Below are positions 27,030 through 38,354 of a DNA stretch of 64,000 nt, one piece after another (position 1 is the stretch's first letter; every line of letters starts with the position of its first letter). This DNA comes from Echinococcus granulosus. Taxonomy: Eukaryota; Platyhelminthes; Cestoda; Cyclophyllidea; Taeniidae. The notes under the pieces are model-generated. The model had not been told where the DNA came from and searched no databases. It saw only the letters and a list, made by a program, of their open reading frames with translations. The stretch is from NCBI RefSeq assembly GCF_000524195.1, contig NW_020170389.1:846147-910146 (forward strand), given 5' to 3'. The translations under genes were made by a program, and so were the position numbers.

Positions 27030-27560
27030 ATGTAGTAGTTCGTCATTATTTTACCGTCCATTGGGGTTGGTACCTCCTGCATGGTTGTGAAATCGCTCAC
27101 AGTTAAAGTGGAACGGTGGGGATGGGATTTTTGTGCATCCACTTCAATCTTCCCTGCTTTCCTCCTCTTTCGTCTTCGTCGCGGATGCGCATACAAACTG
27201 AATCGCTCTTCGCACGTACACGTGCGTGCTCGCGAGTGCGTGCGTGAATGTGCCTTTTTGTATTGATGAGGTTGGTGTTGGTGATGCCGATGGAGGTGAT
27301 GGGGCCGGAGGTTGGGTTAATGATGTCCACCATGACCCCCCTTGTAGGTAGGCGGTGGCAGCGGCCTGCCCTTTGATCTTTTGCAGAGCGAGAGTGAGAG
27401 AGAGGGCGGGCAAGAGAATGAGAGACCTCAATAGGGACACACTGCGTACGTGCACGGACTTAATGTTGGCAGCTGCGTGTTTCAGCTTGAGAGTTGTGGT
27501 GACTCGTTCCTGTTGCATGTCCACTAAAATTGTGATAGCGTCGCAATCGGGAAGCGATTT
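27030..27560. promoter_or_regulatory. GC-rich island with TCF-type site
   Basis: CCTTTGATCTT at 27370-27380, followed by a degraded Helper (ttgcagagcg) and preceded by ggcagcggcc. It also contains CACGTACACGTGCGTG-type alternating tracts at 27215-27245 and GGTTGGTG repeats. Overlapping ORFs are not coding-like. Confidence 0.4.
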
Positions 27561-27569
27561 TTGACTTTA

Positions 27570-30500
27570 TAAGAGTTTCTTCTCGGCCTTTTAGCCGATT
27601 TCCTCTATTGTGAACATGTTGCTCATGCTCGGGTAGGAAGTTATAGAATCACCAATTGCAGAGAAATCTATTTAAAATACCGTTTGTTGAACTATTCTTG
27701 GGTTGATGAATGGCATAATATGCTTATTCATTTGACCATCACCTTAATTTTAAAAAGAATACTTCTGTGTGAGCATCTGACCTTCCGTTTGAGAGGGCCA
27801 AATATTTCAATTCACATCTTTACCACTGGTTCTACTATTTTTGCTCATTAATTTGGCAGTTGCTAATATCAATTAGTCTAGCTATCATTAGTTGGTATAT
27901 GGTTTAAATACTATTTCTATGGCACTATAAAAGAGTTTTAAAATAAAGATGACGCTTGTATGAATCGTCTTATGACGCTTGGTGATAAGACCATTTACAT
28001 GTTGAGATCTATGGCAAAATTTGCATCACAGCCTAAACATATATCAGTTGGAAGTACTTGAGTCTGTCATTCTAGTAAACTTTGTGTAACAGCTCCACTG
28101 AGGTTGAAGATGGATTAAAAATGTGATATCTCTTTGCTTTCCTTAATGGTGTTCCCATTGATGTAATGCACAAATAAGAGCAAATCATTTGTGAAGCTGC
28201 ACGACAGTGATGAAATTAGTAAAGTTCTAAAATGAGGGCAGGCTAATTAAGCTAAATTTTTGTGACTTAGAGTACATAATTGGTTATACCATAGATTGCA
28301 CTGGGCCAAAATCCTCTTAAATATTTTAAGATAATTGCATGCGCCTTCGAAATTTCCTCGTGCCTCTAAAGCTGAACTTACAATGCACACACGTGCGCGC
28401 ACCATCATCTAATTCTCACACAGGGGAAACTAGAGGGATTTGCAAGAAATTAGGAAATTTTTTGGATCAAATATACACGTGCGCATGTGCTAAGCATGAG
28501 AATTAATGTGGAGCATAATGCTTGATTGACACTACAACGGAAGATGCGGAAACTGTTGATGCAAGCAAACAGGATCTAGTCGTTCCTGCACCCATTTGTA
28601 CTACTACTGATGATGGCATTTTTGCATTGCATAATGACTAACAACTGATGGAAATGATCCTGTGTATTACTCATACTTATATTTTTGGCCTCATTTTTGC
28701 AGTTGCAGTTTTCATACAGATGAGATTTTGCTGAATATCCCATTTAAGAGGAGTTTCAGAACTCTTCAACATATTTTTTGAATTTACCCAGAAAGCAGAT
28801 CTACCCTGTGTATAATAAATAAAAACAAACTCTAGGTTTTAAGTGCTAGAAATGAATACAATAACTGAATAATATGTGATAAAGTGTGAAGTGTGTTTAA
28901 ACAAGTAAAGTAGAATGAATTTCTGGTTAGAGAGCACTATGAATCTATCTCGTGAACAGAATGGCATTTTGTTGCTTCTGTTCTATCGGTGCTGAAATTA
29001 TTTATCAGAGTTTTCAGACTACTTATTTTAGTCTAAGCATATACAGCTCTATCACACTTATTGAAGGAAAAGAAAACAAACTCAGTTTACATTTAGATTC
29101 CAAGATAGATATGATTATAAATGAATAGTTATTTCAAGTATACTACTTTGGTAATCTTTCCTAAATGTAAGGTTGAAGCGCTAAATTATTATCATTCAGA
29201 CTGAGCCTCATGTCTAATCGTGCTTAACTTGAAATCATGGATCCCAACTTCATTCTATTCTTATGGATCATAACTATGTTTTTCACAAAATAGTAGCACT
29301 TTCATTTTTGTGCTAGCTTAGCATAAATCCACTTTCTTACTTTACACATATTTGAACGAAACTTTCAAGGTCTGTTACCTCCTTGTATCCCCTTGATAAA
29401 TTGCGGTCAAAATGTGCAAGCTATGGCTCCACCAAATCATTACACAGTGCTTTTTTGTTAATTGCTGTTTAGTAAGCTCCTGAAATGAATGAAGGGATTC
29501 AAATGACTCAATTAATCTTTGGCATGAATTTATTAATGCCAGAAAACGATCGTTTTTTGCATAAAAGTTGCTCACGAATCCAGTACTTTTAATCTTTGCA
29601 TTTGCTAAGTGTTTTATAGTGATATCTTCCGTAATTTTAATTGTTCAACCCACTTTTTGGCTCGTGTACACAACTTATTCTTGCAAAATAAGGCATTCGT
29701 CACTTACTCACTATCGTTTCCTGATTGACTAGAGTTAATAAATTAAGAAAATTGCGTTCCGAGTCGTCGGAAAACACACAAATACCGCAACAACAAATTT
29801 TTTGCTGGAACACAACTTGCATCAACACTTTTATGCACAATGTTTAAACTTCGAAAGGCACAGAATAGGCAATCTTACGATTCTTTGTTGCCTTACACGA
29901 TGACGTAACTAGCACAAATAAAATTCCATCACTAGTTTTTTTGGCAAGTGGACTACATCCAAGAATGGAGCATGAATAAGTTCGGAGACCATACGCAGTC
30001 ATGCGAATAGTCTACTCCAGGTGGCCTAACCGGATGATCCACGGGGCAGTCCTTTGGTCCCGGACACCTTGATCATGAGAATCTTGATGCCCTGCGGTAC
30101 ATGGCAGCAGCTTCATTAATACATCGCCTTCCTACTGCACAAACCATTTAAAACTTTTGTCTACTAGAGCAGCAAATGGTCTTTAGGTGGGGGTTTATGA
30201 ACACTAGCTTCAACAGGAGAAACATTCCATAAAATCTAGACTGACTCTGCATTTGGCGTGTTTACAGCCAAAAGATTTATTGGCATAATGTTGAAATTCC
30301 CTCGTAACCGATTCAATTAGGAAAGTACCCTAATATAAGCTATCAATGATACTATGGTTGCAGTTATTATCTTACCGTGGATTAATTAAATCAAAACGAG
30401 TTCAGTTTGACATTTCCACACAAAGACAAGTTTTTGACTTCACAGTGTGTTGTTATCTACTTGTAAAAATCAAATAAGTAATCAAAGACGTAAAATAAAA

Positions 30501-33160
30501 TTTGCATTTTTAACTGACTGTTGTCCTTTATACTTTCTTAAACAGTTTGATATGTGTGTGCACTAACCGCAGTGCTTGAGCAACGCACGCAAATTATACG
30601 AAAAGCCCTAAAGTAACAAGATCCGAGTTTGAAGAGGATTCATATTTCAAAATGGGTTCAGGCAGTCGGCATTTGCCAAAGGTTACTACCACAAAGATCA
30701 TGGTCTTGGTGAATGCAGGGGTAGTAAAAGCATATTTCGGTGTTTTCATTAGAAATTGAACACTAACGTGTGATTTGTTTAAAGTAAATGTAACGAATGA
30801 GTCTCAAATGAATTTTGACGAATGTAAAATTTGACTTGGGAATAGCAGAGTGAAGTACGTGTATCTCACACCAAAATCGGTAATTTCCTTTTATTTTTTG
30901 ATGATTTTGTATTCCTTAAACCCACACAAATCACTCATTGAACAGAGAGGCGCTGATTTACTAGCCTCGTTTCACACCAGTTAATGAGCCAACTTCTGCA
31001 TGATTAAAAGAATAAGAGTAAACAAGAAAGTAAATCACTAATAGTGTAAGTTGTTGCTCCATTACTTCAAGTATGTGATGTTAATTTTCACTAACATCCT
31101 TAAGTGTTGCGGTCACTATTCTTACTTGATATTAATGATGCAGTCAATTTAAATGGAAATCATGAAGTCTTAGTAATTAGTTTACATATTTCCGCTTGCA
31201 TACCCAGAATTCCGACTTAAAAATTGAGTTGATGACATGTAGCAAAGCTATCAAATTACCATATGGTGCAGGTGAAATATTAAATCAATGAACTGAGAGT
31301 GGTTCATTCTTTTTTCAGATGACCAGGCTGATTGGTGTTTAATAATGCATGCAAGCACAGCCTGTTTAGAATGTTGGTGCTTGACGGACAGGTAGTGAAA
31401 GTCAAACCATGTTGACTACCAAATGTTGATTGACAATGTCTCACTGTTCTAGTCTTCTGATCGACGGGTGCGTTTGTGTATGCGTGCGAGCTTGTGTGAT
31501 GAGGTTGCTAGTTTTCTTAGTTTTATTTACCAACAGCATACACCCTTCTACCACTGCCGTTTTGTACTCTGTGGAAAACGAATGAACTAAAGTGATAGGG
31601 TTGCCAGAGTCTGTTGATAATAAAGCTCAAAGCATTCCATATTCCTGCTCGAATGTTGGTGGTGAAATTATCCGTATTCCTATAAAATCTGACACATGCA
31701 TCAAGGCTTCAAGTTGCAAACATGAGTAGATTAATAGTGAACGGTTTTGAGGATTTTACAGAATTGTCTTTAGCTGATCAGTAGTATGACTTCTCCACTA
31801 TTTAGAATCATGCAAAGTTTTGCTCTATAATTTACATGGTTTGAAGACTGATTTTAGTGTTCTAAGGTGAGATTTCTCTAACGTTTTAAGATCCTTAACA
31901 AACATGATCTCAATCTTCGTTGGTAATATAACTAAATTGCAATTTCTCGGCCTTAAAAAGCGCACATTCAATAATGAATTGTAGTAGGATTTAGTAGCTT
32001 TGGGTATGGCGCCACTAATGTTATTAAACCGAATATAATTTTAGTAAAACAAATTAGGCTTAATTTCTAGCTGACTAAAACTATGTTTGGCTTATCCTAT
32101 TCAAGCGCTCTTTTCAAACGACTTTGAAGAATGTACTGATTTCAAGACCCCTTTTGTCTGCCGTGAATTTATCGAAGTTCGCCTTACTAAAACTGTGATA
32201 CCTGCACTTCAGCTGTTGCCCCTATCATTACCGTACCTAGTTAACAAAAGAGAGGTAACAGTCCTCATGAAGTGACGGCTAGAACCCTTTGATGTGTAGG
32301 CAAACGCATGTGAACGCACCATCAGACGCACTTGTTCATGCCCCTATTAATCATTAAAAGCCGTTTAAAGGCCCCAAAGTGGTGGACTTATACATGTGTC
32401 TAGCCAGCGCACCCTCTGGTTTCTTTATTCTTCTTCATAGCCCAGGTCAAAGACACTCGTGATAAATAAACTAGTAACTCATCCGTGAAGCGATCACTTG
32501 GGGGATTTGTGAAGTCTGGCCAAAGAACTTTAGTTGACCGTGTAGACGTATTGAATGGATACGGGAGAATGAAAATAATTAAAGACAATATGCCAGTTTA
32601 CAATTGTACTTGACAAGAGAAAATAATCAATCTTAGGTTGGACGGTAATTGGGCTAACGTGCAATGCTATAACTTTGGTCCTCTTCTGGGGCATCGGCTT
32701 GCCCACAACCCCCCCCCGCCCCTCCTCTCAAGCCATCCTACACCAAACACTCCGCATGTCGGCACTTCAAGAAGTTGCTAACCCGCTACAGGTGGTATGT
32801 TCTAGCTTCCTCTCACGCCATCAACTCTTTCTACCTAAAAACTGAGTTATCTACTCTGGCCAACCGCACTAATTTTGGCAATGCGGGCATTCAATCGATT
32901 TGAACCGAAAGAACGACATCCACCGTTAACAAATTGGCAGAGCGCTCGAAATTTTACACACCATTTATAGTCGTTGTAACGCTCTTTGTAAACCGCCTTT
33001 GCCAAAATAACTAAACTCTCCCTTTTAGTGGCTGAAAGGTGCTTTTGTCTTAAAGTTAGTGGAAATTATCATAGAGTCAAGCCTATGAAACGTACTCAAA
33101 AATCCTGTTGCAGTAGTTTTATGCCTTTATCGTAGGAAAGTTATTACTTTTATATCATTT
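27570..33160. other. Gene-free stretch directly upstream of Post-2
   Basis: Likely contains the Post-2 promoter, but I cannot place a start site. Features: TCGGC/GCCGA hairpin at 27582-27597, GC-richer patch at 29960-30130, CCTTTGATGTG at 32286-32296, and a nine-C run near 32709-32717. Short ORFs at 29375 and 32087 are unconvincing. Confidence 0.5.
31445..31515. promoter_or_regulatory. Short CGTG-rich patch
   Basis: gggtgcgtttgtgtatgcg followed by tgcgagcttgtgtg, like the tracts in the larger islands, about 1.7 kb upstream of the Post-2 start. No TCF core inside; CCTTTGATGTG lies downstream at 32286-32296. Confidence 0.2.
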
Positions 33161-33168
33161 TTATTTAG
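33161..33168 (+). promoter_or_regulatory. Putative 3' splice or spliced-leader acceptor before the Post-2 start codon
   Basis: A T-rich run (tatatcatttttatttag) ends in AG five bases before the Post-2 ATG. It fits either a cis-spliced 5' UTR exon or a spliced-leader trans-splice site, which flatworms are known to use. The sequence alone cannot tell which. Confidence 0.45.
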
Positions 33169-33173
33169 CCAAA

Positions 33174-33867
33174 ATGGCCAGCATACAAAACACATTTGAT
33201 CTTCGCAGCCCATACACATCGTCTGGTATGATCAACAGCCAGTCCAGTGTTTTTTCCCAGTCCTCCGGTCAACCGCCTCAGTCTACGCCACAGCCGATAC
33301 CACCCGAGTCAGACTACCACAGCGGCGCAACCGATTATTCCATCTCTTCGTTTTCTCGCATTCCCTCTGCTTACCCATTACAACAACTCATGCAGCAGTC
33401 TTCCAAAGCTGCCACTGAAATGCCCTTTCGAAAGCCTGCACCGCAGTCTGACTTTCTCTCGGATCTGTCCGGATTCGTGGGAAACGGTTGCGTGGCGAAC
33501 GGCGAATTCGCCAACTCACCATCTCTGCAAGCAGCAGCTGCCTTGGCTGCGCAACACCGTCCACTATATCGACCTTTTAACACAGAGGCTCCCTCACCAC
33601 CTCAGTCCGCAGGTCGACTCAGAAGCCCTCCATTCAGTTCCGCTGGAAATCTCCCTTCTCGTAGTTCTGCTGAAAGCGAACAAACGCTTGGTGATTCTAA
33701 GTCATTAGGGGCATTATTAAGAGAAATTGCTGGAGTACCGGCATCAACTTCTGTCTCAGTTGGAGCAGCAGCAACAATGAACACTCTGAGACAGGCTAGT
33801 GTCGGCAGCTCTGGAAGGATTAGTGACATATCCAGATATGAAAACTCTAATATTCCAGGCTTTGGAG
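33174..33867 (+). CDS. Post-2: Post-2 exon 1 (N-terminal low-complexity region)
   Basis: Encodes residues 1-231 plus one base. It is rich in Ser, Pro, Gln and Ala, with an Ala run near residues 122-127, and has no recognised domain. The donor is TTTGGAG|GTAGGC; reading through it reaches a stop within five codons. Upstream, a pyrimidine-rich stretch ends in AG at 33167-33168, so this is probably not the transcript's first exon, or else it is the trans-splice acceptor exon. Confidence 0.85.
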
Positions 33868-36800
33868 GTAGGCTTGGACTTTAAGAGTGAGGCAATCAAC
33901 ACTTGTAAACGATTTGATTTGATCTCGATTATTTAAAATGAAACTGACATAGAGCTCATGTCTACTTTTCAAAATGTTTCCCAAATAATGTCTCATCTAC
34001 ATAAGCCAATGTTTTCCTTTACATCAGCAGTGCAGGAATCTGTTGTGTACTTTAGTAAATTGTATACTAAACAAAGTTAATCCAATATTTATTTCGTGAG
34101 TAGAAACAATTGTGTACGGCATAACTACTTAAACATTGCATCCTTTTGGGGCAAGCATGAACTATACATGGATGAAGTAGAGAAATTTAAACATTAGTAG
34201 ATTAAAAATAAGTTAAGACAAGCATTACTTGAATACTCTTTTATATTATCCTTTTTGAGGGATATTCAAACCAATGTTTAGTTTCTAAGCATTAGTGATA
34301 TTTTGTATTGAACAAAGTTTATCCACGAACAGTAATGTGTTGAAATACACCCATTGCTATGTTACCCGAATAACTACTTTTCGTGTAAATAGGCCATCGT
34401 ATAAACATTTGCACTTGGTATTTCAAAAATCATCATCATTCTTACACTCACAAGAAAGATAAATAGAACAAGAGTGGTGTCGTACATTCGGTTAAAAAAT
34501 TCCAATGGTAAAACGTTTATGTTAACGTCTTCTCTTAAAGGGTGCAAAGCTCTTCCCATACCGTTTTTGTGGAAAGCTGCGCTTTAACATTTTCTTATAG
34601 ATTATGGTTGAATAAACAAAATCTATCAGTAAGTGAATTTTGGTATCTTCAATTCCCTTGGCAAATTCTTCAGCTGAACTAACACTCTATGCTGATGGGC
34701 ACTGATTTTGCAGAAACTAGATAGTATAAATCCAGTATTTTTTTAATGAATAGTGACTCAACAGTTGCTGAACATGGTTTTTAGTATTTTTTGGAATAAG
34801 TTTGCCTTTGGGTGATTTTAGCTATTATCATATACGTGTTCATTTTGCAGTCTGTCAAATGACATTCAAGATAGCAATACTTGCTTCAATTTAAATCCAA
34901 AAATCTGTAACTCTATGTAATTTTACACCCAAGTTTTAGCAGCTCCCATTTCTACATTTGGTAAATATATGAACTATTTGCTGTTGCTTAAACGTTTATT
35001 TATCAATTAAGGTGTGTTTCAACCAAATAGATTAGTTGTGGATAAAAGAAAGCATGCACAAATCCATGTTGTTTCTTTCAATCTTCAACAGGAGTCGGTG
35101 ACCAGTCTTTGCTGGGGCAACAGCATCCATCGGAAGGATTCCTAGATACTTTGACAAGTGGAACACCCGGGCGGTTACCACCCCCTCCTCGAAGCCTCTT
35201 CCAATCGCCTCCTAACAGCCTGCAACATCCCCACGCCGCAGGCATGATGTCCCCGGTGCTGCCTTCACCTACTTCTCACCAACCACCACCACCATCGCAT
35301 CAACAGTACTTCAGACCCCAACCAAGCCAACCACAATCCCATGGACCGCCACCTCCACCGGACCTTTTTCAGACCCCGAGAATCGCAAACAGCGTTCAAG
35401 CGGCTGCCGCTGCTGCGGCCCTGGCCCTGGGGAACGGCTCTGGACCGATGGCTCCAATTCCAACCTCTTCGGATGTTACTAACCGACTGGGGCCGCCTCC
35501 GTGTTTCATGCCATCTGTGATTATGCCAAATAACGGAGATGAGGATGGTAGGCTATCAAAAATAGTCCCTTTTGTAAAATATGGTTGTTTCAGAACGGCA
35601 GTATAATGAACCCTTNNNNNNNNNNNNNNNNNNNNNNNNNNNNNNNNNNNNNNNNNNNNNNNNNNNNNNNNNNNNNNNNNNNNNNNNNNNNNNNNNNNNN
35701 NNNNNNNNNNNNNNNTTATTTGTATCTTTAGATGCACCTCGTGGAAGGAAAAAGAGGAAACCGTATACGAGATATCAAACGATGGTGCTAGAGAATGAGT
35801 ACCTCGTGGCCACGTATATCACTCGCCAAAAGCGATGGGAGATCTCATGCAAACTCCATCTAACAGAGCGCCAGGTTCGTGATTCTAGGTCGCTTATTGA
35901 TCATACCTCTGGACATTGCGGTTAATGGGTTAACTGTTTCTTTCCCAATAAAAGGGGGATAATGCCTTGTGCCCTAGTTATCCTAGTGAGAACGCGTTAT
36001 TTGAACGAATTTATTAACATTTTAGTCCAAATCTAAATATCCAGCAACTATCGTAATGCTTTCATAGTTTACTCAACCCTAGGTTTGATTACGTTGCGCC
36101 TGAGTCCATGCAGATTCTGCTTCCGCTCGGTGGCATGGCCTTGGGCTATGCCAGTAGCTTTAGCCATTTTGAAGGACTCGAGGCCCTGCAATTCCAGTCT
36201 TCTTATATGAGATTTGAGTATTAATGAGATATTTCTTCTTGAGGTATAATGTGTTAGATTAATAATAATATTTGTACAATTACCCCAAATTTTGGCATAT
36301 GAATGTACATGTAGTTATAAGCCCAAATTCTTGCGGATTATTTAAGGAAGGAAATGTTATGAAGACTTATCTAGAACGGAAGAGGTATGCATTACGAGTA
36401 AATTAATCCCCATCCTAACCCAATGAAGTATGAATCATCATAAGATCAGTTGACGTTTTCTGAATTGAGGATCTAGTCTTAGGTAACAAGGATTTCCACA
36501 TTCAAGTAAACGTAGCCCAAGTTAATATTCTAAACTAGTTGTCAAGGCAGAGCAACTAAGGTTAATTTGGCTTATTTTAGAGCGGGGCTTTCCTTTTTTA
36601 TCAAAGTTAATTATCTGGTGCTGTTGAGTTCATCCATACTTCTTGATACCACCACGAGGCAAGTGCTTTAACAAATCGATGGATTCTTTACTTTGTACAA
36701 AGAACTACTCATCACTTGTTATTTTTTTAAAAACCCGTGAATAGATTAAATTTGTGATCCAGGTCTGCTAAAACATGCATATTTAGGTCAAGGTATGGTT

Positions 36801-37392
36801 CCAAAATCGAAGAATGAAAAGCAAAAAGTTGCAAGCCCGCGCTCCAAACTTGAATAGTTCAAACAGCAAACATGATAATAGTGGAGCGGAGGAGGGACAT
36901 GGTGGTGGAGCTGGTGATGGAGGCGGAGGATCCCGCAGTGGATGCCCCAGCACCGTTTCAAGTTTAGACTCGGGTGCTCCATCACAGCACCCCAACAATC
37001 TGCAGCCCTCGTACAATAGTTCTGGTGGCGTAGGTGGATCTTACCCCGGTGTTCCACCACCCTTTCACTTTACCTCCGCTATGAAGATGGATCCCAGCAA
37101 GAGTCCCGCCCAACAGTCGGATGGAAAAGACTCAATCAATAACGATTTTGCAGCTTCCACCAATAACTCTCAGCTCCCAGTGATCAACCCCTTTGAGCCA
37201 TCGAAGTTACAGCCACCTCAATCAGCGGTATCAGGGACATTTGATCCCTCCAGACGGTTTGATATGCCCTACTCTGGTGGAATTCACATGCCACCACCTC
37301 CACCACCATTTAATTCAACTACGGTGGGTGGGCCACCTTTTCAGCTGCCGCAGTTTTTGCAGCATTCGCAGCCACCGCCACCGCCTCCATGA
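33174..37392 (+). CDS. Post-2: Posterior Hox homeodomain transcription factor (Post-2 / Abd-B class), 4 exons
   Basis: Spliced as 33174-33867, 35092-35547, 35732-35874 and 36787-37392: 1,899 nt, 632 residues. All junctions are GT/AG and keep frame (phases 1, 1, 0). The homeodomain is residues 388-447. It has the RKKRKPYTRYQ N-arm, the ITRQKRWEIS helix 2 typical of lophotrochozoan Post-2, and recognition helix VKVWFQNRRMKSKK with W48, F49, N51 and R53. The protein should be a nuclear DNA-binding regulator of posterior identity; this role is known for the family, not shown here. The flanks are low complexity: Ser/Gln/Pro-rich N-terminal, Pro/His-rich middle, Gly/Ser- then Pro-rich C-terminal. 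The start ATG has a good context (aaaATGG) and lies 5 nt after a splice acceptor. It converges on the alpha-2/delta gene. The class is firm; the exact orthologue name rests on my memory of Post-2 homeodomains. Confidence 0.94.
33868..35091 (+). other. Post-2 intron 1, 1,224 bp
   Basis: AT-rich, stops in all frames. I see no exon, RNA gene or repeat in it. Confidence 0.8.
35092..35547 (+). CDS. Post-2: Post-2 exon 2 (Pro/His-rich linker)
   Basis: Acceptor ttcaacag|GAGTC, donor GAGGATG|GTAGGC. Residues 232-383. Dominated by proline runs, His-Gln stretches and a seven-alanine tract; no folded domain is visible. It ends in an acidic GDED stretch just before the homeodomain. Phase 1 at both ends matches its neighbours, so skipping it would keep frame. 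Confidence 0.88.
35616..35715. other. Assembly gap of 100 N in Post-2 intron 2
   Basis: Exactly 100 N, a conventional placeholder, so the true length of intron 2 (35548-35731 as given) is unknown. No coding phase is lost because both flanking splice sites are intact. Confidence 0.99.
35732..35874 (+). CDS. Post-2: Post-2 exon 3 (homeodomain residues 1-44)
   Basis: Acceptor tgtatctttag|ATGCACC, donor CGCCAG|GTTCGT. Residues 384-431, covering the homeodomain N-arm, helices 1 and 2 and the start of helix 3, ending ...LTERQ. The intron after residue 44 is a recurrent homeobox intron position, known for example in Abd-B. Only 16 bases of sequence separate this exon from the N gap. Confidence 0.95.
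35875..36786 (+). other. Post-2 intron 3 (splits the homeobox), 912 bp
   Basis: Begins GTTCGT and ends ATTTAG. A slightly GC-richer patch at 36090-36200 has no sustained ORF. Nothing else recognised. Confidence 0.8.
36787..37392 (+). CDS. Post-2: Post-2 exon 4 (recognition helix and C-terminal tail)
   Basis: Acceptor catatttag|GTCAAGGTATGG. Starts VKVWFQNRRMKSKK, completing the homeodomain, then a Gly/Ser/His-rich and Pro-rich tail to TGA at 37390-37392. An alternative AG six bases downstream would delete two homeodomain residues (VK), so 36787 is the required start. A polyadenylation hexamer follows at 37734. Confidence 0.94.
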   Translation, partial: VKVWFQNRRMKSKKLQARAPNLNSSNSKHDNSGAEEGHGGGAGDGGGGSRSGCPSTVSSLDSGAPSQHPNNLQPSYNSSGGVGGSYPGVPPPFHFTSAMKMDPSKSPAQQSDGKDSINNDFAASTNNSQLPVINPFEPSKLQPPQSAVSGTFDPSRRFDMPYSGGIHMPPPPPPFNSTTVGGPPFQLPQFLQHSQPPPPPP

Positions 37393-37733
37393 ATGCCTGA
37401 TATTTGAGAGAAGAGAAACCAAATGATCCTAATGGCCAAATGCACCCTGAAGTAATCAAAAGTAGAACTTTTTACTGTTCCCAAACTGCACGTGCCATGC
37501 ACTCCAATAATCACCAAAATACAGTCGTTTGCACACACACATCAAAACTGTCCTTTTGCTTCGCTAAGAAACTTATTCTGCCTACATCCATCCTTTTCTG
37601 ATATCAAGCGGAAAAAAGTGTACATAATTCTAGAGATATGCAGATACAACAGTTTTTTTCTTCTTTTCTGGTTTACGGCTTTGCACCATAACAATTCCGA
37701 AGTTCAGGGACTATTGATGTTTAGTGAACGAAG

Positions 37734-37739
37734 AATAAA
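37734..37739 (+). terminator. Candidate polyadenylation signal of Post-2
   Basis: AATAAA 342 bp after the Post-2 stop codon, on the coding strand. First well-placed hexamer seen in the 3' flank. Confidence 0.55.
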
Positions 37740-38348
37740 TTATGCGCAAATTTTAAAGGTGTAAATCAAATGTAGGCATAATTACTTAAAGCGCATCGCA
37801 TTTCCAATAGAATTAGTAGCCGATGTTTCGGAATCATGAAGTAGGACAATGTTTAAGTCTCACCTTGAATAAGAATAGTACTTAACTTTACTACTTTTGG
37901 AGAATGCTTACTGGAACCACGACCAAAACTCTTGTCTCCTGGTCAATATATGATGGCTCGCTTGCAAATAAGTTGTGATTTTGCCTATGGGGGAAAAATT
38001 GGGTTTTTGATGCAATGGGGTAAACATTTTGGGAATGCCTAAGAATCGTTCGGTTCCAGCAATCCAGTTCTAATTTGTCCGCTTAACAACTATGTCATAA
38101 CTACTTTTTTTTCATTTAAAATGAAACTTATATTCAAACTTAATAAGTTCCGACCTCTTTTTACAATAGGATGGTGGCTTTGTGCGACAGAGAATGGGAA
38201 GGCTTAGGATTATCTTGGAAACCGCGTACATCCGTAACCTTAATGACGCGCATTAATAAACCGTTAAAATTGGCATTCTCACTGTCCCATATACCCAGTT
38301 TTCCCACTCTCGATGGGGTAAAAACTTCACTTCAAATAATCGCATAAT

Positions 38349-38354
38349 TTTATT
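38349..38354 (-). terminator. Candidate polyadenylation signal of the alpha-2/delta gene
   Basis: AATAAA on the minus strand, about 137 bases past the proposed stop at 38491. With the Post-2 hexamer it leaves roughly 600 bp between the two convergent 3' ends, where I see no gene. Confidence 0.5.

Noticed and set aside
33247..33829. ORFs in other frames over Post-2 exon 1 (153, 70 and 75 codons)
   Set aside because: Shadows of the true frame, which alone splices in phase to the homeodomain.
35581..35925. ORFs running through the N gap
   Set aside because: Translation across N is meaningless; the real exon starts at 35732 after an acceptor.
36793..36814. Alternative exon 4 starts at GTATGG (36793) or the internal ATG (36814)
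   Set aside because: Either would remove VK or more of the recognition helix; the AG at 36785-36786 restores the full homeodomain.
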